From Burkholderia humptydooensis (GTDB lineage: Bacteria; Pseudomonadota; Gammaproteobacteria; Burkholderiales; Burkholderiaceae), in NCBI RefSeq assembly GCF_001513745.1, contig NZ_CP013380.1, positions 930,001-994,000 of the forward strand: a DNA stretch of 64,000 nt, written 5' to 3'. A program made the translations under genes and the position numbers. Below are positions 46,948 to 56,400 of this stretch, in pieces (the stretch's first letter is position 1; the number at the start of each line of letters is the position of its first letter). The notes under the pieces are model-generated. The model searched no databases. It was not told the origin of the DNA and was given only the letters and a program-made list of their open reading frames with translations.

Positions 46948-49116
46948 TCAGTCGAACATGCGCACGCGCGGCGGATCGGCGAGCGTGAAGGGTAAAACGT
47001 CAGTGCCTAGCGACAGATTCGGGTTGTAGGCAGGATCGCGTTCGAGCGCGGCCCCCCAGCGTTGCTCCATCCAGTCGACTTCCCTTGCAAAGCGTGCGTA
47101 CTTCTCCGGCGCCATGTCAGAGCCGCGCGTCGCCGATTCGTGGTGATAGAGCTCGGCGTAAGGCGTCCACACGTTTGCGTAACCTGCTTCGCGAACCCGC
47201 AAGCAGAAGTCGACATCATTAAATGCGACGGCGAGTTCCTCGTTCATCCCGCCGACTTCGTCGAATACAGACTTTCGAATCACGAGGCAGGCGGCGGTGA
47301 CCGCAGACAGATTCTGCATCGTCACTGCACGATTGAAATATCCGAGATGCCCACGCCTCAACATGTGATGCATATGACCAGCGATGCCGCCGAGGCCGAG
47401 CAGAACACCGCCGTGCTGGAGCACGTCGTTCGGATACCAGAGCGCAGCGCCGACCGCGCCGTTGCCAGGCTGTGACGCGAGGCCCACCATCTCATCAAGC
47501 CAATCGGGCGAGATAACCTCGGTATCGTTGTTCAGCAAGCAGAGATAGGCACCGGTCGACACGGCCGCCGCGCGATTGTTCAACGCGGAGAAGTTGAATG
47601 GTGAATCGTCGCGCAGAATCCGGACGTTCGGCCGCTGTCCGATTTCGGCGAAGTACGCGAGCGTTTCGTTTTCGAAACTGCCGTTATCGACAACAATGAT
47701 TTCATAGTTGGGGTAGAGCGTTTTTTGCAGGACGCTGTCAATGCACTGCCGCACGAGGGCGACGCCATCCCGAGTCGGAATGACGATCGAAACTCGTGGC
47801 GCTGGGCTTGGAATCGTATAGCGAATACGCAGGATGCCGAGCGAATCGAATGGCTGTTCGACCGTGGCCGCAATGCCGGTCCGCTTCAGATGCTCGTCGA
47901 CGGCGCGAAGCGCCGCTTGCGCTGCGTAGGGTTTTGCGTCACGGGTCCCGGCGGTACTGCTCGGCGTGATCCGCCAGTGATAGAGCACATGCGGAATATG
48001 GACCACCTTGGCGTGCCCGGCGATTTCGACACATCGCCACGCCAGGTCGTAATCCTGGCTGCCCTCGAAGCCCGGGCGAAAGCCGCCTGCGGCTTTGACC
48101 AGCGCCGTCTCAATGACGCCGAGGTGAGAGAACATGTTCTGCGTCGCAAACATCGCCGGATTCCAATCGCTCTTGAAGTACGGCATCGTCCGCTTGCCGT
48201 CCTCGGTGAGCTTATCCTCGTCGCTATAGAACATGCGTGCGTCGGGGTGGCGATTCATGTATTGGGCGACGACGAACAGCGCATGGGCGGGCAGGATGTC
48301 ATCGTGATCGAGCAGCGCAATGTACTCGCCTGTCGCAAGCGTCAGCGCACTGTTGCTGGCTTCAGAGATGTGGCCGTTCGTTTCGCGGAACACGGCCTTG
48401 ATTCGCACATCTTCGGCTTGGTGCTGGCGGATGATCCGACCAGGCGCGTCACTTGTCGACGCGTCGTCGGCAAGGCAAAGTTCCCAGTGCGGATAGATTT
48501 GTGTGCGCACCGACCGGATCATCGCGTCCAGCAGCGACGGGTCGCTGTTGTATGTCGGCACGACGATCGAAATCACCGGTTTGCGCTTGAAGGCCTGCAT
48601 CAGCGTCTGTGCTTCCAGGCGCTGCGCATCACCGAGCGTGTCGTATTTGTCGATCCATGCGTGATAGACAGCTTCGGACGGCGGGGCGTCAGCAAATCCC
48701 ATGCCGCCGCGCAAACGTCGAAGGCGAGCGAAAAAGCCATCAAGGCCTTCGCGGCGAAGCGCTTTGCCGTAGTACATGAACGCGCCCACATAATTGCCCT
48801 GAACGTTTGCTTGCCGCTGAATTGTCTCGCTGACGATGCGCACGATTCGCGCGACGGCCGCGATTTGCCTCAATGGTGCTGTGATGCGCCAGGATACGGA
48901 TTGGCGCAGCGCAGCCAATTCGCGTTCCAATTGCTCGCGTTTGCTTTCTGCCGACAGATGGCGCACGAGGTCCGCGCGAAGGGTGACGAGTTCGTGCTCG
49001 AGTTCGGCGATGCGTTGAATTGCATTGCTTCGTTCAGGCTCGTGCTCAGCGCCCGCACGCGTATCGCTATGAGTTGGCGCGGTGGCCTGGAGATTGGAAG
49101 GTTGGCCGGATGTCAT
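46948..49116 (-). CDS. Two-domain family 2 glycosyltransferase
   Basis: A 722-residue protein. Residues about 30-75 form a short coiled coil (IQRIAELEHELVTLRADL). Two GT2 domains follow, at about 181-410 (ISIVVPTYNSDPSLLDAMI, LDHDDILPAHALF, YSDEDK) and about 438-680 (VSIVIPTRDGVALV, VVDNGSF, NNDTEVISPDWLDEM, FNDVDFCLRV). Such bifunctional enzymes add two sugars or a repeat. It is the last gene of the reversed block with wzt and wzm and lies tail to tail with the rhamnosyltransferase gene. The N-terminal Gln/Arg-rich tail has no signal. Confidence 0.87.
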   Translation of the reverse strand: MTSGQPSNLQATAPTHSDTRAGAEHEPERSNAIQRIAELEHELVTLRADLVRHLSAESKREQLERELAALRQSVSWRITAPLRQIAAVARIVRIVSETIQRQANVQGNYVGAFMYYGKALRREGLDGFFARLRRLRGGMGFADAPPSEAVYHAWIDKYDTLGDAQRLEAQTLMQAFKRKPVISIVVPTYNSDPSLLDAMIRSVRTQIYPHWELCLADDASTSDAPGRIIRQHQAEDVRIKAVFRETNGHISEASNSALTLATGEYIALLDHDDILPAHALFVVAQYMNRHPDARMFYSDEDKLTEDGKRTMPYFKSDWNPAMFATQNMFSHLGVIETALVKAAGGFRPGFEGSQDYDLAWRCVEIAGHAKVVHIPHVLYHWRITPSSTAGTRDAKPYAAQAALRAVDEHLKRTGIAATVEQPFDSLGILRIRYTIPSPAPRVSIVIPTRDGVALVRQCIDSVLQKTLYPNYEIIVVDNGSFENETLAYFAEIGQRPNVRILRDDSPFNFSALNNRAAAVSTGAYLCLLNNDTEVISPDWLDEMVGLASQPGNGAVGAALWYPNDVLQHGGVLLGLGGIAGHMHHMLRRGHLGYFNRAVTMQNLSAVTAACLVIRKSVFDEVGGMNEELAVAFNDVDFCLRVREAGYANVWTPYAELYHHESATRGSDMAPEKYARFAREVDWMEQRWGAALERDPAYNPNLSLGTDVLPFTLADPPRVRMFD

Positions 49117-49173
49117 GTATGTTGGGCTGCATACGCAAGTCGAGTTGGACGGAGCGCTTCGCGGCCGCGCCGC

Positions 49174-50601
49174 TCAAATTTCCCCAGCGGACTCACGAAC
49201 GTAGAGATCGATGCGGCTCATCGGTACGCCGATGAGGCCGGTCGCCACGCGGGACGCTTCGGACTTCACGATCAAAGCGTCGTGAATGCAATCGGCGACC
49301 TCGATTGGCCCGTTTTTGCAGGTCGTGCAGAAAACGGAGAATGCGTATTCGCCAGGAGGCAGAATCGGCATGTCGAACCGAAACTCGGCCATGATCGCGG
49401 GGCTCGCGTGTGCGCCAGCCTCGTCCGCAACCTGTGCGAACGAAGTGTCGTCGCCGAAAAGCGGTTCGCCGAGCCTATCCTTGACAAAAAACGCAATGGT
49501 GGGCGTTGAGCCGCAGTTGGGGCGTCGTACGAGGATACGAAGCACGACGTGCTCGCTGCCCATTACCCACGTGATAGGCGAGCCGTTTTCGTTGGTCAGG
49601 TGTGCCGATTCGATAAGCTCGCGAGTGCGGTGGATGGGAAGCGTATGCGGATCGATGCACATCCCTGTGTTTTGCGGGACAGGGACTGTTTGGCGCAACG
49701 GAAAAAGCAGCCGTTGATCCGCCGTCGCGATGTCCGAGACGCGCTCGGCCTGATCAACCGACGCCTTCGCGCTCACTTTCTCGTCATGCTGCCATGTGAC
49801 GCCTTCGCCTTGCTGCTGCTTGTAGAACGCCTCGAAGTAGTGAGTGCATACTGCCTTGGCGCTACCCGATTCAAGTATCTGACCGCGATCGAGCCAAATG
49901 ACGCGGTCGCACAACCCGCGGATCGCGGACGCGTCGTGACTCACGAAGAGTACCGTTCCGGTTTGCTGGAAACGCCGCAGAAAGCGCATGCACTTCTGGG
50001 TGAAGAAGGCATCGCCGACCGCCAACGCTTCGTCGACGACGAGAATGTCGGCATCGACGTGCGCTATCACCGCGAACGCGAGGCGCACGAACATGCCGCT
50101 CGAATAAATCTTGACCGGTTGATCGATGAAGTGTCCGATGTCGGCGAACGCGATGATGTCTTCGACGCGGGCGTCGATCTGCTCACGCGTTAACCCGTGA
50201 AGCTGGCCGTTGATGTAGATATTCTCGCGGCCAGTATATTCGGCGTCGAAGCCGGAGCCGAGTTCCAGCAACGCGGCAATGCGGCCATTCGTGCGCACGT
50301 CGCCTGTCGTTGGCGCGAGCGTTCCGCACACGATCTGTAGCAGAGTACTCTTGCCGGAGCCGTTGCGTCCGATGATCCCAACCGTTTCGCCACGGGCGAT
50401 CTCGAAGTCGACGTCCTTGAGTGCCCAGAACATGCGAACGCAAGATCGTGCGTGCTTGAGCAGCCTGCGCCTTAGCGTGGCTAGCGGCGCGATGCCGCCC
50501 AGCAATCCGTAGACGCTTCGCTTCAGGCGATCGGCCGGCTTGCTGTACGACTCGAAACCCTTGCTCAGCGAAGTAGCGCGGATTACGACTTCAGATGACA
50601 T
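49174..50601 (-). CDS. wzt: O-antigen ABC exporter ATPase Wzt (first copy)
   Basis: A 475-residue ATP-binding subunit of the O-polysaccharide exporter. Start ATG at 50601 overlaps the wzm end by 11 bases, showing an operon. Walker A GRNGSGKST, signature YSSGMFVRLAFAV and Walker B ILVVDEALAVGD are intact. An extended N-terminal insert (SKPADRLKRSVYGLL) is typical of Wzt proteins that act on large glycans. The C-terminal half (about 300-475) is a carbohydrate-binding domain that reads the glycan end (for example GSEHVVLRILVRRPNCGSTPTIAFFVKDRLGEPLFG). It is followed by the two-domain transferase gene. Confidence 0.93.
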   Translation of the reverse strand: MSSEVVIRATSLSKGFESYSKPADRLKRSVYGLLGGIAPLATLRRRLLKHARSCVRMFWALKDVDFEIARGETVGIIGRNGSGKSTLLQIVCGTLAPTTGDVRTNGRIAALLELGSGFDAEYTGRENIYINGQLHGLTREQIDARVEDIIAFADIGHFIDQPVKIYSSGMFVRLAFAVIAHVDADILVVDEALAVGDAFFTQKCMRFLRRFQQTGTVLFVSHDASAIRGLCDRVIWLDRGQILESGSAKAVCTHYFEAFYKQQQGEGVTWQHDEKVSAKASVDQAERVSDIATADQRLLFPLRQTVPVPQNTGMCIDPHTLPIHRTRELIESAHLTNENGSPITWVMGSEHVVLRILVRRPNCGSTPTIAFFVKDRLGEPLFGDDTSFAQVADEAGAHASPAIMAEFRFDMPILPPGEYAFSVFCTTCKNGPIEVADCIHDALIVKSEASRVATGLIGVPMSRIDLYVRESAGEI

Positions 50602-51415
50602 CTGCAAAGCCCCTGCGGGTTTTTTGGAACCAGGCAAATCCGATCCAGGCGATGATTGCCGCCATCACCGAATAAGAAATCCAGTGATTCCAGTCGATCA
50701 TGCGGCCCCAGACGAGCACATCGCGACTTTGCTCGATCGGGAACGTCATGGGATTAAAATAGACGAATCCTCGAAACCGCTCCGGCAGAGAGGAAACCGG
50801 AAAGAAAACCGGTGACAGGAACATCAGCGCCGTGATGGCGATGCCGACCGTTTGGCCGATGTCGCGCAAATAGACCCCCGTCGCGGCAAGCATCCAGCTC
50901 ACGCCCATGATGAAGACGCAAAGGGGGGCGAGGACGATTGGAAACAGCAAGGCGGTTGTGGGTACGGTGCCAACGATGAACCATTCGGCAACGAGGAGAA
51001 TGAGCACGCTGACGCAGAGGTGGAACAAAGCTGACAGTAGAGTCACACATGGCAGGACTTCGAGCGGAAACACGATCTTCTTGACGAAGTTCGTATTCGA
51101 CAGAATCTGCGACGGCGCACGGTTGATGCATTCCGAGAACAGGTTGAACATGATCATGCCGGCGAATAGTACGACTGCGAACTCGCCTTTCGATGCGCTG
51201 TGCGCGGAATCGCTCCAGCGCGACTTGAAGACCTCGCTGAACACGAATGTATAGACGCTTAGCATCATGATCGGCGTGAGCAACGACCAGAGTATGCCGA
51301 GGAACGATCCTTTGTAGCGTCCGACGGCGTCGCGTCGTGCAAGATCGAGCATCAGACGCCGGTTCTTCACCAGCGATGCGGCGAGGTATCGCGGCGAAAC
51401 GCTAAAGCTTTGCAT
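50591..51415 (-). CDS. wzm: O-antigen ABC exporter permease Wzm
   Basis: A 274-residue ABC-2-type membrane protein with about six membrane segments. N-terminal VKNRRLMLDLARRDAVGRYKGSFLGILWSLLTPIMMLSVYTFVFSEVF is characteristic of Wzm/KpsM exporters, and PVFFPVSSLPERFRGFVYFNPMTFPIEQSRDV is the family's late loop. It works with Wzt to move the lipid-linked glycan across the inner membrane. It is the first gene of the reversed block and the only Wzm in the window. Confidence 0.94.
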   Translation of the reverse strand: MQSFSVSPRYLAASLVKNRRLMLDLARRDAVGRYKGSFLGILWSLLTPIMMLSVYTFVFSEVFKSRWSDSAHSASKGEFAVVLFAGMIMFNLFSECINRAPSQILSNTNFVKKIVFPLEVLPCVTLLSALFHLCVSVLILLVAEWFIVGTVPTTALLFPIVLAPLCVFIMGVSWMLAATGVYLRDIGQTVGIAITALMFLSPVFFPVSSLPERFRGFVYFNPMTFPIEQSRDVLVWGRMIDWNHWISYSVMAAIIAWIGFAWFQKTRRGFADVI

Positions 51416-51930
51416 AGATTCGATTGGCTATCTCAGGGGAAATGACAAAGGATGTCTGGCATTTAAACGATCGGCGCGACGGCTGGTCGCAACTTCGCGG
51501 GCATGGAGCAAGGGCGCCGGCATCTGTGTTGACTATCTCGAGGCGGCGTTGCGGGGCAAGGGCTCACTCGGCACGCGCAATTATCTCACACTGGATTTGC
51601 AGTTGATCGGGCGGGGCTTCGGCACCGTTTGTGTCGAAGTGTAAATGCTGAAATCGGTTGCGCATGCCGGAGGGGCCGGATTGTGCACCGACGTGGCAAT
51701 GTCACAGTCGCAATAGCCCGTGGGATTTGGATGCCCGGCGCGTAGCCGCGAGCAGCGAACGAGGCCTACGCAGAATTTCCCATATTGTGAAATGGAGAAA
51801 CGAGGTAGAATCACGGCCTATTTGCCATCGGCGTCGTTTCCCACGGCCGAAGCGTCACCTTTCGCGGGCGAGCATGTCGCACTCGGTTCGCCTTGCGACT
51901 CGCGAAGCCGCCTCGGGACCAACAGTTTAC
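51416..51930. other. Divergent gap between wzm and the second wzt
   Basis: 515 bp without a complete gene. It must contain the promoters for the - strand wzm-wzt block and the + strand second wzt. A short stretch ending in TAA at 51644 has protein-like translation (given as a separate entry). Confidence 0.5.
51485..51644 (+). pseudogene. Possible gene-end remnant
   Basis: One frame reads WSKGAGICVDYLEAALRGKG and then SLGTRNYLTLDLQLIGRGFG before TAA at 51642-51644. It looks more protein-like than the surroundings but has no start and I cannot name the family. It may be the tail of a gene lost when the cassette was rearranged. It could equally be chance. Confidence 0.25.
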
Positions 51931-53307
51931 ATGCCTGAAAACATAGCAATCGAAGCTATCCAGATCAGCAAGGGGTTCGCGTCATACGAACGGCCTGCCG
52001 ATCGGCTGAAAAGAAGTGTGCTTGGAGCCGCAGCCAGGTTCGCGCCGAATGCGGCCGCGCGCAGTGCGGCACATCGCCGTGCGGACACGCTTTCAAACAT
52101 GTTCTGGGCACTGCGCGACGTGAGCTTTTTCGTGGCCGCAGGCGAGACGGTCGGCATCATCGGTCGCAATGGCTCGGGCAAGAGCACGCTTTTGCAGATC
52201 GTGTGCGGGACGCTGGCGCCGACGGCAGGGGACATCGTGGTTCGCGGAAAGGTGGCTGCGCTCCTCGAACTCGGCTCCGGCTTCGACGTCGAATACACGG
52301 GCCGCGAGAACATCTATCTGAACGCGCAGTTGTACGGGCTGTCGCGTCAGCAGATCGACGAGCGCTACGATTCGATCGTGGCGTTCGCCGACATTGGCGA
52401 CTTCATCGATCAACCGGTCAAGACCTATTCGAGTGGCATGTTCGTGCGCCTGGCGTTCGCAGTGATTGCACACGTCGATGCGGACATCCTGATCATCGAC
52501 GAGGCGCTTGCCGTGGGCGACGCCTTCTTCAATCAGAAGTGTTACCGGTTTCTTCATGTCTTCAAGAAGCACGGAACCATTCTGTTCGTCAGCCATGATA
52601 CGTCGACGATCAAGAAACTGTGCTCGAAGGTAATCTGGATCGATAGCGGGCGAATCGTTGCCGAGGGCGACCCTGCAGAAGTCTGTACTGCGTACTTGGA
52701 GGCGCGATATGGGGCGTCGAGTGCGCGGACTGCCAGCGGCACGCAGCGTGTCGAGCCGAAGCAGGTGCCCGCTGCGCACGACCAGCGTCGAGACATCATT
52801 AATGCATCGCCGCTGCGCAATGACATTCAGGTGCTGCCGTTCGATCACCATGCACGGGCGTTCGGCTCCGGTGGCGCGCAGATTGTCGACGTCTCGTTCG
52901 TCGATGGCGAGAAGCGGCGGCTCGAGTGGATCGTCGGTGGCGAGGCCGTGACGTTGCGCGTCGCCATCAAGGTGGACGATGCACTCGTGTCGCCCATCGT
53001 TGGCTTCTTTCTGAAGAATGAGCGGGGGCAGGAACTGATCGGAGATAATACCTACGCGAGTTACGCAGACAGGCCGGTTCGCTGTGACGGGGACACTACG
53101 CTTTGCGCGGAGTTTTCGTTCTTGATGCCCGTCTTGCCCGTAGGGCGTTTCTCGATCAATGTGGCCGTGGCGGAAGGCACGCAATACGATCACATCCAAC
53201 TCCATTGGATTCATGATGCGCTGCCGCTCGACGTGCATACGTCGAGGGTCAGACACGCGCTCGTTGGTGTGCCGATGGTGCACGTCGAAGTTTCGCCGGC
53301 ATCGTAG
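51931..53307 (+). CDS. wzt: O-antigen ABC exporter ATPase Wzt (second copy)
   Basis: A 458-residue Wzt, begun at MPENIAIEAIQ because the longer frame upstream is not coding-like. The ATPase half is near-identical in many blocks to the other copy (GETVGIIGRNGSGKSTLLQI, ALLELGSGFD, EYTGRENIY, FIDQPVK, YSSGMFVRLAFAVIAHVDADIL). The linker and the C-terminal carbohydrate-binding half (about 290-458) differ widely from the first copy (VDVSFVDGEKRRLEWIVGGEAV, HIQLHWIHDALPLDVH). Both copies end in a similar form VGVPM.H/RI/VEV/DL. It is divergently transcribed from wzm with no wzm of its own. It should compete for, or pair with, the single Wzm. Confidence 0.9.
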   Translation: MPENIAIEAIQISKGFASYERPADRLKRSVLGAAARFAPNAAARSAAHRRADTLSNMFWALRDVSFFVAAGETVGIIGRNGSGKSTLLQIVCGTLAPTAGDIVVRGKVAALLELGSGFDVEYTGRENIYLNAQLYGLSRQQIDERYDSIVAFADIGDFIDQPVKTYSSGMFVRLAFAVIAHVDADILIIDEALAVGDAFFNQKCYRFLHVFKKHGTILFVSHDTSTIKKLCSKVIWIDSGRIVAEGDPAEVCTAYLEARYGASSARTASGTQRVEPKQVPAAHDQRRDIINASPLRNDIQVLPFDHHARAFGSGGAQIVDVSFVDGEKRRLEWIVGGEAVTLRVAIKVDDALVSPIVGFFLKNERGQELIGDNTYASYADRPVRCDGDTTLCAEFSFLMPVLPVGRFSINVAVAEGTQYDHIQLHWIHDALPLDVHTSRVRHALVGVPMVHVEVSPAS

Positions 53308-53425
53308 TGACGGGCGGATTCGATCGCGTCGCGTGATTGTCGCCGCTACCAGCGGAGGACCGCGGAGCAAATAATGAGATCAGTTCATCCAGGCTACGCC
53401 AGTTAGTAGAGCAGGATTTTTCAAC

Positions 53426-56400
53426 ATGACAATGCAAGCCCGAAGGTTTCGATTCAAAGGTGCAGAAAACGGCCACGAGTTTACCGGTGAGCGTTATCTG
53501 CCAGGGGTAGGCGGCCCGATTCAATACGAGCACTATCATCGCTATCTCTTCTCGACGGGGCTCTGCGCGGGCAAGGATGTGCTCGACATCGCATCCGGGG
53601 AGGGCTATGGGTCGGCACTGCTCGCGCAAGCTGCGAAGTCCGTGATCGGCGTCGATATCGACGCGCGAGCCGTACAGAACGCACGCGTCAGGTATGGCGA
53701 CCAGGCCAATTTGCGATTCGAATACGGTAGCGCGACAAGCATCCCGCTGCCGGATGCTTCGGTCGACATACTCAATTCGTTCGAGACGCTAGAGCATTTC
53801 CGTGAGCACGAGGCTTTCATGCGCGAGGCCCGTCGCGTGCTGAAACCCAATGGTCTGATGATCATTTCGACACCCAATCGACCGATCTATTCGCCGCCGG
53901 GTGCGCCGCCGAACGAATATCACGTACGCGAACTTGATCGCGACGAGTTCGTCGAATGGTTGAAGAGTGGATTCAAGCATTTCGTTCTCTTCGAGCAGAA
54001 GCCGATCGCGGGTTCCGTGCTGCAGCGAGAAGGGAGGGTGGGCGCACGCGAGATCCATTGCTGGTCGGAAACTTCGATCGGCGAATATCGTTCGACGCTC
54101 GGCGTCGTGGATCCGGTCTATTTCATCGCGATCGCATCCGACGGCCCGATTCCGGAGCCGGACGACGATCTCCTGGACGGCGGCGTGTCATTCGGCCGTT
54201 ACGACAACGCCCGCAACGATCAGATCGGCGCCCAAGGCGCCGAGATCGTGCGCTTGACGACCGAGACGATGAGCCGTGCTGACGAAATCGGCCGTCTGGT
54301 GGCCGACACTGTCAGACTGACCGAAGAGGTGCTTAAGCGCGATGCGGAAATCGGTCGTCTAACGGTCGAAACCGTGAGACTTAATGAAGTCATCATCGAG
54401 GGCAACGCGCAGATCGCGAAGCTCACGAGCGAACTGGGCCGCCTGAGGGGGGGGGGCGATGTGCCTCGGGCGGTTGTCGCCGCGCAGCCTGCCGATGCAA
54501 TGCCCGTTCGGGAAGTGCTGAATGCGCTCGCTGAGCAGAAAGAAGTGTCGAGGCAGCTGCTGTCGCAAGTCGACGAAATGGCGAGGTATGTGAAGCGCGC
54601 GAACGCGGGTGGGGTTGGTTCGCTGCACGCGTCTGCTGCCGGGCCGGCGGCTGAACCCGCGATTGAGCCTTCGATAGCGGCGCTGCTGCGTGAGAACGAA
54701 GGTCTGCGCCAACAAGCCGACATGATTTTCCGCTCGGCCTCTTGGCGCGTCACGAAACCGTTGCGTTTTGCTGCGCGGCGTCTGCGCACGGCTCGCCAGC
54801 GGCAAGCTGCGGCACGTTCGGATGCTGGTCCGGGAGGCCGTGTCGCCGAGGCCGTCACATCCACCGCCGTATCGGCGAGCACGCTGCGTCGATTCGAGCA
54901 ATCTGCCGTGCCGCGCGCGATCGTGGTCGTTCAATCGACCGGTCGCGGCAAGGCGCTCGACCACTGTCTCGCTGCGTTGAGTCAGCATACGACGTCGGTT
55001 CCGTTCCAGGTATTGCTGGCCGGTCCAGCCGACGCGCGGCTCGTGGCCGACAGTGGGGTCCGCGCACTTGCGATCGTGGAGGCGGGGATGTCGCTCGCCA
55101 CGCTGGCCGAGTTCATCGCGTCGCCGGACGAGGCATTCGTCGTGTTGATTTCGGAAGATCTCGCTGCACATCCCGGTTGGCTTGAGGCGATTGACGAGGT
55201 CTTCGCGCGCTTTCCCGATGCGGCGGCCGTGACAGGGCTCGTGCTCAACAGGCTCGGGCAGGTGCGGGCGGCAGGCGCCGTTGTCGATGCGAGCGCTCGG
55301 ATGAAGCCGTTCGGCGTCGGCTTGGCGGCGGACAACCCGTTGATTCGCACCGTCGTTCCGGTGAGGGCGGCGAGCCCCGGGATCATTGCAATCCGCAAGC
55401 GCATCTGGGACGATATCGCAAGCGCGTTCGATCATGTGCCGCCGGTTTCGACTGGTCTTGTGTTGATTGCGCTCGAACTCGCCAAGCGCGGTGCGAATAC
55501 GTATCTGCAGCCGTTCGCGCGGTTTACCGCACATGGTCCGGACGAGTGCGCCGACGTTCCCGTCAGTTCTACATGGGATGATGCGCATCAACGCTGGTCG
55601 CTTCGGCAGCGTTACGAAAAATTGTTCCGCGTTGATCGGGCGTTCGGTGACGTGCTGCCGCTGCCGCATCGTCCGAAGATCGTGATCGTCGATGCGTTCG
55701 TGCCGAAGCCCGATCAAGACTCCGGATCGGTCGACGCGTACTGGTACATGCGCATCTTCCGCGAGTTCGGATTCGACGTAAGTTTCATCGCGGCCTTCGA
55801 GCAGACGCCAGTCGAAAGCTATGCGGACGCGCTTCGGCGCTGGGGCGTGCGCGTGCAATATGCTACCGATCTTCCGTCGCTCAATCGTCTCGTGACAGAA
55901 GAAGCGAAGGGCGCCGCGGTTGTGATCGCACAGCGCATCATTGTCGCGCGACACGTGATCGAGCCGCTTCGCCATGATGTGCCGGGTATCAAGATCGTGT
56001 TCGGCACAGTCGACTTGCATTATCTGCGGGAAGAGCGAGCGGCGATTCTCGAGCGTTCGCCGGAGGCTCTCGAAGAGGCGCTGCTGTTGCGGCGAGCGGA
56101 GATTCAGGCGGTGTCCGAGGCCGACGCGACGATCGTCGTCAGTCGCCTCGAGGGCGACATCCTCAGAGACATCGTGCCGGACGCGAACGTACATCGAATT
56201 CCGATTCCGCGCTTGCCTACTCGGTCGACCCGTTCGTTCGACGAGCGCTCGGGCGTGCTGTTTGTCGGCGGTTTTGCTCACCGTCCCAACGTCGATGCCG
56301 TGAAGTTCCTGGTAAAGGACATTTGGCCGCTCGTGCGCCGCCGTTTGCCGGATGCGGAATTGCGCATCGTGGGTAGCGGCACGACAGATGAAGTGCGCAC

